A stretch of 64,000 nucleotides of DNA from Acidimicrobiales bacterium (GTDB lineage Bacteria > Actinomycetota > Acidimicrobiia > Acidimicrobiales > MedAcidi-G1): positions 1-64,000 of the forward strand of contig JAAZZG010000011.1 in NCBI GenBank assembly GCA_014237715.1, in the 5' to 3' direction. The number at the start of each line of letters is the position of its first letter. The first letter of the stretch is position 1. This document shows positions 55,549 through 64,000 of the stretch, piece by piece. Made by a program: the position numbers and the translations under genes. The notes under the pieces are model-generated. The model was given only the letters and a program-made list of their open reading frames with translations, had not been told where the DNA came from and did not search any database.

Positions 55549-55770
55549 CTACTCGGACTCGTCGGTGTTTTCGACGTTTCCTTCTTCAAGCGGGTCGTCG
55601 GACAGCCTGGCCATCATGGCCTCGGCGCCCTCAAGGTCGCCGGAGTCGACCCGATCCATGACCGCCTCGATGGTGGCCAGATCGGACTCCAACACCTCAA
55701 GTTCGGCGTCATCAGTTTCGGGTGCTGAGCCGGCCGGAGGCACAACAGAAGCGATGTCAGGGTCGGTCAC
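55549..55770 (-). CDS. Small acidic protein of unknown function
   Basis: A 73-residue acidic protein starting at GTG 55770 with TACTCT seven bases upstream (leaderless pattern). The C-terminal half is predicted helical (LESDLATIEAVMDRVDSGDLEGAEAMM is the core, shown in part). The longer open frame upstream crosses yaaA and is rejected. I do not recognise it. Confidence 0.6.
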   Translation of the reverse strand: MTDPDIASVVPPAGSAPETDDAELEVLESDLATIEAVMDRVDSGDLEGAEAMMARLSDDPLEEGNVENTDESE

Positions 55771-55777
55771 GCGGGTG

Positions 55778-55787
55778 AGAGTACCGT
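55778..55787. promoter_or_regulatory. Two divergent -10 boxes sharing one GTAC
   Basis: TACCGT (55782-55787, plus strand) lies 6 bases before the yaaA GTG, and TACTCT (55783-55778, minus strand) lies 7 bases before the other GTG. Both are TAnnnT boxes at leaderless distance, and their TA pairs are the same two base pairs. Confidence 0.5.
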
Positions 55788-55793
55788 CGACCG

Positions 55794-56597
55794 GTGCCTG
55801 CCTCGCTGATCCTCCTCCCACCTTCCGAGGGCAAGGCCGGTGGCGGCGAGGGGCCCTCGTGGGACTCCGTCGACCAGTCGTTCTCCGATCTCGCCGGCCC
55901 CCGCCGTGAGGTGATCGCAGCCCTCGACAAGGCAATGCGCGGATCAGCCGAGGCTCGCTCAAAGCTCCTGGGGGTGAAGGCCGCGCGGGCCGACGAGGCC
56001 ACCGCGGCCAATTTGGCGGTGGCTTCGTCGCCGACTATGGCAGCCATCGACCGCTACACCGGCGTGCTCTACGACGCGCTGGAGTATTCGTCGCTCCCGA
56101 CCAAGGTACGCCGGGGCGTGGACCGCCAAGTGGTGATCTTCAGCGGGCTCTGGGGGGTGGTGCGTCCCACCGACCCGATTCCCAACTACAAGTTGAAGAT
56201 GGGCGCATCGCTCCCCGGCCTCGGGAAGCCGGCCCGATTCTGGAAGCCGCTGATCAGCGACGCGATGGCCAACGCGATTGCTGTATCGCGAACGGACACG
56301 GTCTGGGACCTGCTACCCAACGAGCACGCCGCGGCCTGGGATCCATCAGTCGCCGGTCGGCGAATTCGGGTGCGCTTCCTGGACGACGTGATGAAAAACG
56401 GCAAGCGGACACTGGTGACGGTGTCGCACTGGAACAAGTTGCTGAAGGGAGCACTGGTGTGCCACGTGGTCGAGCACGGGTTGGATGACCCAGCCGGCCT
56501 GGTCGACTTCGACCACCCCGAGGGCTACCGCTACGACCCATCACTCACCACGACCACCGGTACCACCACCGATATCGCCCTCGTCACCAGACGCTGA
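55794..56597 (+). CDS. yaaA: YaaA family protein (peroxide stress)
   Basis: A 267-residue protein with LLPPSEGK at the N-terminus and RIRVRFLDD and HWNKLLKGALVCHVV later, all YaaA (DUF328) motifs. E. coli YaaA lowers free iron during hydrogen peroxide stress and binds DNA. GTG at 55794 is the first start in frame with the motif. Confidence 0.9.
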   Translation: MPASLILLPPSEGKAGGGEGPSWDSVDQSFSDLAGPRREVIAALDKAMRGSAEARSKLLGVKAARADEATAANLAVASSPTMAAIDRYTGVLYDALEYSSLPTKVRRGVDRQVVIFSGLWGVVRPTDPIPNYKLKMGASLPGLGKPARFWKPLISDAMANAIAVSRTDTVWDLLPNEHAAAWDPSVAGRRIRVRFLDDVMKNGKRTLVTVSHWNKLLKGALVCHVVEHGLDDPAGLVDFDHPEGYRYDPSLTTTTGTTTDIALVTRR

Positions 56598-56614
56598 CTG
56601 GCAGGCGCTGGAAA

Positions 56615-57970
56615 TCAGGGGCCGAGGACGGTGGTGAGGTGGTCGTTGGTGAAGCGGCGTGTGGGGTCGAGGCGGTCCCGGGCCTCCTGGAATCGGCCCC
56701 ACTGCGGGTAGCGGCAAGCCAACGTGGCCGCCGTCTGGAAGTGGAGCTTTCCCCAGTGGGGGCGCCCGGCATAGTCGTCCATGATCGCCTCGACGCCCCG
56801 GAAGTACTGCTCGAACGGCGTCCCCCGGAACACATGCACGGCGATGAAACAGGTGTCGCGCCCCTCGGCCGTCGACAGCGGCACATCGTCGCCGCCCAGG
56901 ATGCGGAACTCGATCGGGAAGCTGATCGGCCGATCCAGCGTGTCAATCAGCGATCGCACCCGGCTGAACGCCTCGAGGCCGTGCTCGCGGGGCACCGCGT
57001 ACTCCATTTCCAGGAACCGGACCCGCCGCTCGCTGGCGAATACCTCGTACGAGGTGGTCAGGTACTCAGCTCGTCCGACCTCGTCGAACACCAGATTGTT
57101 GAGCCGGGGGATTGCCGATGGGCGGAGCCGCCCCATGTGATTCAACGCTCCGAAGGCCACGTTCTCCAGCAACTCCTTGTTCTTGAAACGCTTCCATCGG
57201 CGACGAGCCGCATGGCCGATGTTGCGGGCTGGTCGCGGCGCCTCGATGGTGCGTGTGTTGCGTTTCACCTGGGCCATCCCGGTGTGGGGCATCCAAAAGA
57301 ACTCAGCGTGGTCGGTCTCCTCGGCCCAGCTGTCGAAGGCAACCACCACGTCATCGACGGCCATGATCTCGTCGATGGCGTGCAGGTTGAAGGCCGGGAC
57401 GCACTGCAGAGTCACTTCGGTGACTACCCCGAGCGCTCCGAGGCCCACCCGGGCCACATCACGCAGGTCGGGGTCGTGGTCGTCATCGAGTACCACGACC
57501 GTGCCGTCGCCAACCACTAGTCGTAGGCCGACCACCCCGGCGGCGATCGACCGGAAGCCCAGCCCGGTTCCGTGGGTCGAGGTGGAGATGGCTCCGGCCA
57601 CCGACTGGTAGGCGATGTCGCCCAGGTTGGGCATGGCCAGACCCCGGGCATCCAACTCCGGGTTGAGATCGCACAGGCGCATCCCGGCCCGCACCGTCGC
57701 CCGACCGGTGGCATCGTCGACGGCCACCAACCCGGTCAATTCGTCGAGGCTGACCAGCACGTCGTCGGTACGGGCCACCGCAGTGAACGAATGGCCGGCC
57801 CCCACCACCCGGACCCGTAGGTCGTCTGCTACGGCCCGCCGCACTAGATCGGCTACCTCGGCCTCGGTGGTGGGCCGCTCGACCCGGACTGGGTAGCTGC
57901 GCTGGTTGCCGGCCCAGTTGCGCCACGAACCGTCGGGCCGAATACCCCCGCCGGCCTTCGAAGCGTTCAC
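56615..57970 (-). CDS. FAD-linked oxidoreductase of the aldonolactone oxidase type
   Basis: A 451-residue vanillyl-alcohol-oxidase-fold protein. GAGHSFTAVA holds the histidine that often binds FAD covalently; STHGTGLGFRS and GLGALGVVTEVTLQ follow; the C-terminal domain has RPHWGKLH, the aldonolactone oxidase signature. Relatives oxidise gulono-, arabinono- or galactonolactones or alditols. GTG at 57970 lies 4 bases after the upstream stop and is chosen over a longer open frame. Confidence 0.85.
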   Translation of the reverse strand: MNASKAGGGIRPDGSWRNWAGNQRSYPVRVERPTTEAEVADLVRRAVADDLRVRVVGAGHSFTAVARTDDVLVSLDELTGLVAVDDATGRATVRAGMRLCDLNPELDARGLAMPNLGDIAYQSVAGAISTSTHGTGLGFRSIAAGVVGLRLVVGDGTVVVLDDDHDPDLRDVARVGLGALGVVTEVTLQCVPAFNLHAIDEIMAVDDVVVAFDSWAEETDHAEFFWMPHTGMAQVKRNTRTIEAPRPARNIGHAARRRWKRFKNKELLENVAFGALNHMGRLRPSAIPRLNNLVFDEVGRAEYLTTSYEVFASERRVRFLEMEYAVPREHGLEAFSRVRSLIDTLDRPISFPIEFRILGGDDVPLSTAEGRDTCFIAVHVFRGTPFEQYFRGVEAIMDDYAGRPHWGKLHFQTAATLACRYPQWGRFQEARDRLDPTRRFTNDHLTTVLGP

Positions 57971-57974
57971 CGGC

Positions 57975-59012
57975 TCACCAGTCCCGTAGGTCGACCGGCC
58001 ACGACTCCAGCACCTCGGCGTCACCGCCCGCCGTAACGTCATCCACCAGGTGAAGCGTGGCGTGCTTGGCGATGGTTGGATCGATGTGAGCGGGTCGCAG
58101 TCCCACCCGATCGCCAATGGCCCACGATCCACCGGCCACCGTGGTGTGTTCGTCGGAGCAGAACAGAACCTCGGCGGCACCACCCTGGTCATCGACCAGT
58201 TGGGGGCCACCGCTGTCCATGGCTAGCGCCTTGAGGCCACCGTCGAGTGCAACATGCTGGCCGGGTCGCACCGAGACAGCTGTGGTGAGCACGACCAGGC
58301 CCTCGGCAAATGGAAGGCCAAGCTGGGCGTAGTCACCGTCCATCAACACGAATGACCCGGCCTGGAGTTCGGTGACCACGTGGTTGCAGTCCCACGTGCC
58401 GGTCCCACCTCCGGACACCACGTCGCCGCCGACCTCGGCGTGAGCGGTGGTCAGCACGGCCATCGAGAGGGCGGTCCGGCGTTCGCGTTCGACGCGGTCG
58501 ACCAGATGCTGGAGATGGCCTTCGTAGCCCATCACGCCACGCACAGTCAGGCCGGCGTTCCGGGCCTCGTCGGCCAGTCGACCAGCATCGGCCGGGTCGC
58601 AACCGCATCGGGGCATCCCCACGTCGACGTCAACCAGCACCTCACGGATTCCCGCGGCGGCCGCCACATCGATCGTCTCGGACGAATCCACGGCCACCGT
58701 CACCCGGGTTCCGGCGACGACCAACGCACCGAGACGGCCCGCAACCTGAGGATCGACGATCTCGTTGGCCAACAGCAAATCCTCGCCCAGATCAGCGACG
58801 GCCATGCCCTCCATCTCGCGGACCGTGGCGCAGCAGAAGCCCACATGGTCGGCGGCGGCTAGTCGGGCGGCCAACGCCGTGCACTTGAACGCCTTCACGT
58901 GGGGGCGCAGGGCGAGCCCTGGTCGAGCCGCCGACATGGTGGCCATGTTTGCCTCCAGCACACCAGCGTCGGCCAGCAACGCCGGAGTCGTCAGATCGCC
59001 GGCACACGTCAT
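57975..59012 (-). CDS. D-threonine aldolase/D-serine dehydratase-like PLP protein
   Basis: A 345-residue protein of fold type III. TPALLADAGVLEANMA and RPHVKAFKC (PLP lysine) open it; GGGTGTWDCN and a C-terminal CSDEHTTV match the metal-binding C-terminal domain of the DSD1 family, which acts on D-3-hydroxy amino acids. Spacing to both neighbours is under 13 bases. Confidence 0.85.
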   Translation of the reverse strand: MTCAGDLTTPALLADAGVLEANMATMSAARPGLALRPHVKAFKCTALAARLAAADHVGFCCATVREMEGMAVADLGEDLLLANEIVDPQVAGRLGALVVAGTRVTVAVDSSETIDVAAAAGIREVLVDVDVGMPRCGCDPADAGRLADEARNAGLTVRGVMGYEGHLQHLVDRVERERRTALSMAVLTTAHAEVGGDVVSGGGTGTWDCNHVVTELQAGSFVLMDGDYAQLGLPFAEGLVVLTTAVSVRPGQHVALDGGLKALAMDSGGPQLVDDQGGAAEVLFCSDEHTTVAGGSWAIGDRVGLRPAHIDPTIAKHATLHLVDDVTAGGDAEVLESWPVDLRDW

Positions 59013-59024
59013 CGCAGCATCACC

Positions 59025-60245
59025 TCAGCTGCGTCGGGTCTCGGACCACGACAATCCGCGCTCCAGGTCGATCTCCCGGGGCAGTCCAAGCACCCGCTCG
59101 GCGATGATGTTGCGCTGCACGGCGAACGTGCCCCCGCCCAGGGTGAGCGCCGGGGCAAATACGTACCCGTAGTGCCAGATCGACGACACGTCCGGAAACT
59201 GTCGGGTATCCAAGCGATTCTCTGTCGTGCCCTCGGCCTTCACTGCGTCGAGGCGGCCCGGCGGCCCAGATCCCACGAGCATTCCCGCCGTGCCGGCCAC
59301 CTCCTTGGCCAGCTCCATGACGTGCTGCCCGTGCTCATCGGCCATGGCCTTCTGGATGGACGCCTCGGCGCCCGGTTCCTTCCCGGCGATCTGGGCCGTC
59401 AACGTCCGCAGGCGGTTAAGGCGCAGCACCTCGGCTTCACACCAGAGCCCGGCCAGACGCTGCCGCTCCACCGGGTCAGCCACCCCGCCGTTCCCACGGA
59501 CCAGATCAAGTAGGTCATCGGCCGACGGGCCCTCGCCCCACAGCGAGCCGGCTGACGACAACGACACCCGCTCGTTGGCCAGGGTCACCCGGGCCAGACG
59601 CCAGCCGTCGCCCTCAGCCCCGACCAGATTCTCGGCCGGGATACGCACGTCGTCGAAGAACACCTGGTTGAACGAATGGGCCGTGGTGGCATCGATGATC
59701 GGCGTCATGGTCAGGCCGGGCAGATCGGTTGGACATACGAAGTATGAGATGCCCTTGTGCTTGGGCTGGTCAGGATCAGTCCGGGCGATCAGGATCCCGA
59801 ACGCCGCCTTGTGGCCACCGCTCGTCCAGATCTTCGACCCGTTGACCACGTACTCCTCGCCGTCGCGCACCGCCCGGGTCCCGATGTTGGCCAGATCCGA
59901 CCCAGCATCGGGCTCAGAGAACATCTGGCACCAGAACTCCTCCCCGGTGAAGATCGGGTCCAGGTAACGCTGCTTCTGCTCGTCGGTCCCGGCCATGGAA
60001 ATGGTGGGAGCCGCCCAACCGATTCCGATCGGATTCACCGGGCGCCGCACCCCGGCCCGCCGGAGCTCGTCATCGATGAGGATCTGGTGCATTGGTTCAG
60101 CGCCGATCCCGTGGGGAGCGGGCCAGTGGGGCACCACGTAGCCGGCATCGTGGAGCTGTCGGGCCGTCGGCTCGGGATGGGCGGCCAGCCACTCCCGGAC
60201 GGCCAGCCGGCGGGGGTCGTCGTCCGGAGGAAAATCGAAGTCCAT
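59025..60245 (-). CDS. Acyl-CoA dehydrogenase
   Basis: A 406-residue flavoenzyme with WCQMFSEPDAGSDLAN, SKIWTSGGHKA and C-terminal QRNIIAERVLGLPRE. It would put a double bond into an acyl-CoA. The stretch GGGTFAVQRN replaces the usual GGTxEIQRN; the catalytic glutamate could not be placed with certainty. It is 27 bases from the SDR gene. Confidence 0.9.
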   Translation of the reverse strand: MDFDFPPDDDPRRLAVREWLAAHPEPTARQLHDAGYVVPHWPAPHGIGAEPMHQILIDDELRRAGVRRPVNPIGIGWAAPTISMAGTDEQKQRYLDPIFTGEEFWCQMFSEPDAGSDLANIGTRAVRDGEEYVVNGSKIWTSGGHKAAFGILIARTDPDQPKHKGISYFVCPTDLPGLTMTPIIDATTAHSFNQVFFDDVRIPAENLVGAEGDGWRLARVTLANERVSLSSAGSLWGEGPSADDLLDLVRGNGGVADPVERQRLAGLWCEAEVLRLNRLRTLTAQIAGKEPGAEASIQKAMADEHGQHVMELAKEVAGTAGMLVGSGPPGRLDAVKAEGTTENRLDTRQFPDVSSIWHYGYVFAPALTLGGGTFAVQRNIIAERVLGLPREIDLERGLSWSETRRS

Positions 60246-60272
60246 CTCGGCGATTCTGACCCCCTGACGGGG

Positions 60273-61973
60273 TCAGCCCAGCATGCGGGCCACGATGCGC
60301 CGCTGGATCCCGAAGGGCACTACGCCCCGGGCCGCCCATCTCAGCCAGGCCCCACGCCCCACCGGGCGCCGGGTCCACGGTCGACCGCCGACCAGACCTC
60401 CCGAGAAGCAGCCGGCCACCGCCCGGGCCACCACCGTCGGGTCGCCCCCTAGCTCTGCAGCCCTGCGATCCGCATCGGCCATGGCTTCGGCCAGCGCGGC
60501 GTATGGACCGCCCGGGTAGCCGTGCCATGAATCGTCCCGCCAGATCCCGGTGGGGAAGGCCCCCGGTTCGACGAGGGCTACATCGATGCCGTGAGGACCG
60601 ACCTCGAAGGCCAACGACTCGGCGAACCCCTCGACCCCCCACTTGGAGGCCGCATAGGCCGACCATGTCGGTAGCCCGCCGAAGCCACTGGAGCTAGACA
60701 CGCACACGATGCGACCACCGTGCGGACGCATGCGAGGCAGGGCGGCATGGGTCACGGCCAGGGTGCCCAAGAGGTTCGTCTCGATGACCCGGCCAACCTC
60801 GGCTGGGGGCAGTTCCTCGAAGGGCCCGACCGACACCACGCCGGCGTTGTTGACGAGACCTACGATCCGGCCCACGTCGCCGGCCAACTCGACCCACCGG
60901 TCAGCCTGGGCGAACGCCTCATCGATCGACGCCGGGTCGGTGACGTCCATGCGGAGTACCTCGACGCGGTCGGCCACGCCGGCTTCGGCCAGCGCGGCGT
61001 CCAGCGGGCCTCGCCGGGCCAGATCACGCATGGTGGCCGCCACCCTGCGACCCCTCCGAGCCAGTTCCACGGTGATGTCCAGGCCGAAACCCGACGAGCA
61101 GCCGGTGACGATGATGACGCCGTCGGGATTTCGGGGCGACGCCATCGACGGTGCCTGGTGGGTGAGACGGCTGATGATCCTCCGCTGGACGCCCGCCGGA
61201 ACGATTCCCCGGGCCGCGAACCGTGCCCGGGCCGTCAGACCAACCGGATGGCGTAGGCCCCTCCGTCCCTCGGTGACGGCCACCATGGTCGCCGACACCG
61301 ACGCCGGGTCCAGCGCTCGGGCCCACGCCCGATCGTCGCCGACCTCCACGCTCTCCACGAGCGGGGCGTACGGCCCGTCCGGGTCACCGTGGACGGCGCC
61401 CCGGTCCCACAGGCCGGTACGCACCGATGCCGGCTCGACAATGGCCACCCCCACCCCCAATGGATGGAGTTCATGGGCCAGCGACTCGGCCCAACCCTCG
61501 ACGGCCCACTTGGATCCGCAGTAGGCGGCCAGTCCCGGCAAGGCCGACAATCCCCCTACCGACGATACGACCACGACCCGGGAACCCTCGGTGGCCCGCA
61601 GCGCAGGCAGCGCGGCTCGGGTCACGTGCATGGCTCCACCGAGGTTCACCTCGAACAGCCGTCGGATCTGGGCGAAAGGCGTCTCCTCGAAGACACCGGC
61701 CACCCGGATCCCAGCATTGGCCACCACGGCGTCCAGCGTCCCGCCGGTGGTGGCCAGAACGGCGGCCACCGCTGCCTCAACGGCTGCCCGGTCGGTCACA
61801 TCTACACGGATTGGTTCGACCGAACCACCGAAGCCGGCCAGGTCCGACGGCAGAAGTGTCGACTCTCCGGCCCGCAGGTCGAATCCGAACACTCGCCAGC
61901 CCCATCGGGCGAGGTCCTGTGCGGTGGCCTCGCCGATACCGCCGGCCGCTCCAGTGACGATTGCCGTGCGCAT
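60273..61973 (-). CDS. Two short-chain dehydrogenase domains in one protein
   Basis: A 566-residue protein, twice the SDR length. Domain 1 (1-272) has TGAAGGIG, NAG at 86-88 and Y151xxxK155. Domain 2 (about 285-566) has TGCSSGFG, NNAG and Y440xxxK444. Each ends with the same signature, ARGIVPAGVQRRIISRL and ARGVVPFGIQRRIVARML, showing internal duplication rather than a fusion of unrelated SDRs. Both active sites are intact. Confidence 0.92.
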   Translation of the reverse strand: MRTAIVTGAAGGIGEATAQDLARWGWRVFGFDLRAGESTLLPSDLAGFGGSVEPIRVDVTDRAAVEAAVAAVLATTGGTLDAVVANAGIRVAGVFEETPFAQIRRLFEVNLGGAMHVTRAALPALRATEGSRVVVVSSVGGLSALPGLAAYCGSKWAVEGWAESLAHELHPLGVGVAIVEPASVRTGLWDRGAVHGDPDGPYAPLVESVEVGDDRAWARALDPASVSATMVAVTEGRRGLRHPVGLTARARFAARGIVPAGVQRRIISRLTHQAPSMASPRNPDGVIIVTGCSSGFGLDITVELARRGRRVAATMRDLARRGPLDAALAEAGVADRVEVLRMDVTDPASIDEAFAQADRWVELAGDVGRIVGLVNNAGVVSVGPFEELPPAEVGRVIETNLLGTLAVTHAALPRMRPHGGRIVCVSSSSGFGGLPTWSAYAASKWGVEGFAESLAFEVGPHGIDVALVEPGAFPTGIWRDDSWHGYPGGPYAALAEAMADADRRAAELGGDPTVVARAVAGCFSGGLVGGRPWTRRPVGRGAWLRWAARGVVPFGIQRRIVARMLG

Positions 61974-61982
61974 GTGTTGAGG

Positions 61983-62543
61983 TTAGGAGGTGGGCCGCTC
62001 CACGGTGATCCGGTCTCCCGTTCGGATGGTGCCCGGCACCACCACCCGGGTGTTGATGCCCCGCAGGTTCATGGCTCGGCCCGACTCCGAGTTGACAAAC
62101 CGGTGGGCGTCCAGTCCGAAGCGCTGGGTGAACTTGGCGCACCCTGTATGGGGCTGGTCGGTGACCTCAACCACTGCCTCACCGATTCGCAGACGTGACC
62201 ACACAGGTAGGTCGTCGGGGGCCAACGATAAATCGACCACCAACTGGTCGCCGGCTAGAGGGCGGCGGGTGGGGTCAGGGCAGACAAGTGCCAATAGCCG
62301 GCTGTTGATGAGGGTGAGCTGCATATCAGGATGAGGAGCACCCATACTGGTTGGCTTCTGGTTCCAGTTGTCGCCTACCAGACCATCGGTAATATCCAAC
62401 TCGCCCTCGACCAAGACCTCGCGTACGTCCACACCAGGACGTCGCACGATCAACTCCAGGGTGCCGTCGTCCACCGGCGCAGCCAGCACGTCAGCGAGTC
62501 CGGCGTTCAACTTGTCGGCTGTCAGATGTTCGATGGTGCTCAT
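61983..62543 (-). CDS. MOSC domain protein
   Basis: A 186-residue MOSC protein. The conserved cysteine is in HTGCAKFTQRFG, followed by LRGINTRVVVPG. MOSC domains bind a sulfur or molybdenum-cofactor group. It is the first gene of the five-gene minus-strand operon, 9 bases before the SDR gene. ATG at 62543 starts the homologous part. Confidence 0.82.
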   Translation of the reverse strand: MSTIEHLTADKLNAGLADVLAAPVDDGTLELIVRRPGVDVREVLVEGELDITDGLVGDNWNQKPTSMGAPHPDMQLTLINSRLLALVCPDPTRRPLAGDQLVVDLSLAPDDLPVWSRLRIGEAVVEVTDQPHTGCAKFTQRFGLDAHRFVNSESGRAMNLRGINTRVVVPGTIRTGDRITVERPTS

Positions 62544-62768
62544 GTAACCCGGTACCTCCCGATCTGGATGTCGTCCTTGGCATACCCGTGCCCATCCTCG
62601 CTGCCGCACTTCACGCCCGCTTCACCTCCCAGGTCACAGCCGACACGAAGGGCCGCATCCTCTCCGCCATAAGACTCCAGTTAGGCGGGCACGAAGAACA
62701 ACCGGAGACCAACGCCAACTCCCCTGCCGGATCAAGATCCGTCGAACCGGCTGCACCAGACTACGGCC
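62544..62768. other. Divergent gap between the MOSC operon and the MFS gene
   Basis: This 225-base stretch must hold the promoters for both directions. No operator palindrome, riboswitch or Rex site was recognised in it. Confidence 0.5.
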
Positions 62769-64000
62769 ATGTCAAGGGAAGGATTGCCGGCGAGGCGAGA
62801 ACGAACCCAGTGGGAGGTGGTGGCCTTCCTCGCCTTCATTGGAATGTCGGCGGCCTTCGGGATCGACGCCTCGCTACCCGCCTTCGACGAGATGCGACCC
62901 GACGTGGGCTTGCCCCCGGGATCAAATCGGATCACCCTGGCCATCACCGTCTACTTCCTGGGAATGGCCGGCGGACAGATCGTCTACGGACCTCTCTCTG
63001 ACCGGTTCGGGCGGATGGCCACGCTTCGAGTCGGCATGGCCATCTATGCCGTCGGAGCGGCCGGTTCGATGTTGGCCACCGACTTCGGTTTCCTGCTGGG
63101 AAGTCGACTGGTCTGGGGACTCGGAGCATCCGCGGCTTCGCTAATGAACCTAGCCATCCTCCGAGACCTCTACTCGGGAACCCGGATGGCCCGGATGATG
63201 TCATTGGTAACGGCCGTCTTCCTGGCCGGACCGGTGGTGACTCCGCTAGTCGCCGAGGGAATTCTCCGCGCGGCGTCGTGGCGCTGGATCTACGCGTGCG
63301 GCCTGGTGCTCGCCGTCGCCATCGTGACGTGGAGCCTCCGGTTCGGCGAGACGCTGCACCCCGACAACCGGCGTCCACTCCGAGTCGGACCGACCGTGGA
63401 TGCCTTCCGGCAGGTCGTGACCTGTCGTCGCACGGTCCTGTACGCGGCGACGCTGCTGTTCGTCGACGGGGCCTTCTTCATATTCCTCGGAAGCACCCAG
63501 CAGGTGTTCGACATCATCTACGGCCGGGCCGACCAATTCGCCTTCCTGTTCGCGGCCTCGGCCATCCCCTTCGCCATCGGGTTCCTCCTCGTGAGCCCGG
63601 CCATCGGCAGGTGGGGGGCCCACCGGGTCGGACTGGCGGTTCTCTCCGCAGCGCTGGCCTTGGCCGTCGCCCTGCTCGGGCTCACCCTGGCAGCCGACGG
63701 CGTGCCCGAGTTCTGGACGTGGTTCTCGTTCATGGTGGTCGGCAACACACTGCTCGCCCTCGTCACACCGGTCGCCATGTCCATGGCATTGGAACCAATG
63801 GGCGACCTAGCTGGGACCGCCGCGGGGATCCTCGGCCTAGGGGGCATCACGGCGGCCTCCTTGCTGGCTGCCTTCGTCGGCATGCAAATCCATGACTCGA
63901 CTACCCCGTGGGCCGTGGGCTACGTGGTCTACGGCGCCATCGGCCTCGTGCTGTTGGTAGCCGCCGGACGGACCCCAGAGCCGGCGGCATGCCAGCCGGC
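62769..64000 (+). CDS. Bcr/CflA-type MFS transporter, cut by the window end
   Basis: An ATG at 62769 opens a frame with no stop before the window end: 410 codons seen. Helix 1 reads FLAFIGMSAAFGIDASLPAF, and the MFS motif GPLSDRFGRMATLR follows helix 2; about 12 helices are visible. The family exports drugs or small metabolites such as sulfonamides and dipeptides. Only the very C-terminus is missing. Confidence 0.88.
   Translation, partial: MSREGLPARRERTQWEVVAFLAFIGMSAAFGIDASLPAFDEMRPDVGLPPGSNRITLAITVYFLGMAGGQIVYGPLSDRFGRMATLRVGMAIYAVGAAGSMLATDFGFLLGSRLVWGLGASAASLMNLAILRDLYSGTRMARMMSLVTAVFLAGPVVTPLVAEGILRAASWRWIYACGLVLAVAIVTWSLRFGETLHPDNRRPLRVGPTVDAFRQVVTCRRTVLYAATLLFVDGAFFIFLGSTQQVFDIIYGRADQFAFLFAASAIPFAIGFLLVSPAIGRWGAHRVGLAVLSAALALAVALLGLTLAADGVPEFWTWFSFMVVGNTLLALVTPVAMSMALEPMGDLAGTAAGILGLGGITAASLLAAFVGMQIHDSTTPWAVGYVVYGAIGLVLLVAAGRTPEPAACQP

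Overview
The window is a gene-dense, high-GC bacterial chromosome segment with no phage, insertion sequence or CRISPR array. Gene content points to an actinobacterium: mshA for mycothiol beside a YbjN gene, a rex-hemA-hemC-hemD-hemB-hemL run, GTG/TTG starts and promoters with TAnnnT boxes just ahead of start codons. A cytochrome b split into b6-like and subunit IV-like genes, and the overall sequence style, suggest Acidimicrobiia or a near relative. That placement is inference.

Layout. Bases 1-1600 hold tRNA-Thr, a tRNA half-gene, a GNAT acetyltransferase, tRNA-Tyr and a YajQ protein. On the minus strand, 1633-5130 carries htpX, a HAD phosphatase and acs. From 17032 down to 5220 runs a complex I operon, 'nuo-1': nuoA-B-C-D-H-I-J-K-L-M-N plus a MidA/NDUFAF7-type methyltransferase, without nuoE, F or G. 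From 38454 down to 17145 runs a second, about 21 kb operon: a small membrane protein, a two-cluster ferredoxin, cytochrome b6, subunit IV, Rieske protein, dihaem cytochrome c, an unknown membrane protein, and a full 14-gene complex I ('nuo-2'). On the plus strand from 38819 are a cytochrome c, a geranylgeranyl-reductase-type flavoprotein that may act on menaquinone, and pgi. Then come the haem genes and rex (42630-48785), a SAM hydrolase and proC, an MFS exporter, ybjN-mshA-moaD, a histidine phosphatase, yaaA, a five-gene catabolic-looking operon (56615-62543), and an MFS gene cut by the window end.

How it fits together. Two complex I machines would feed a menaquinone pool that is oxidised by a b6-like bc complex passing electrons to c-type cytochromes; haem for these comes from the hem operon. 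Near-consensus Rex operators lie before rex, before nuo-1 and before the bc/nuo-2 operon, so the NADH/NAD+ sensor probably controls all three. The most interesting details are in nuo-1. Its NuoD keeps the arginine that NDUFAF7 methylates in mitochondria and has the candidate methyltransferase gene at its operon end, while NuoD of nuo-2 has threonine there. The same nuo-1 NuoD has tryptophan in place of the quinone-binding tyrosine.
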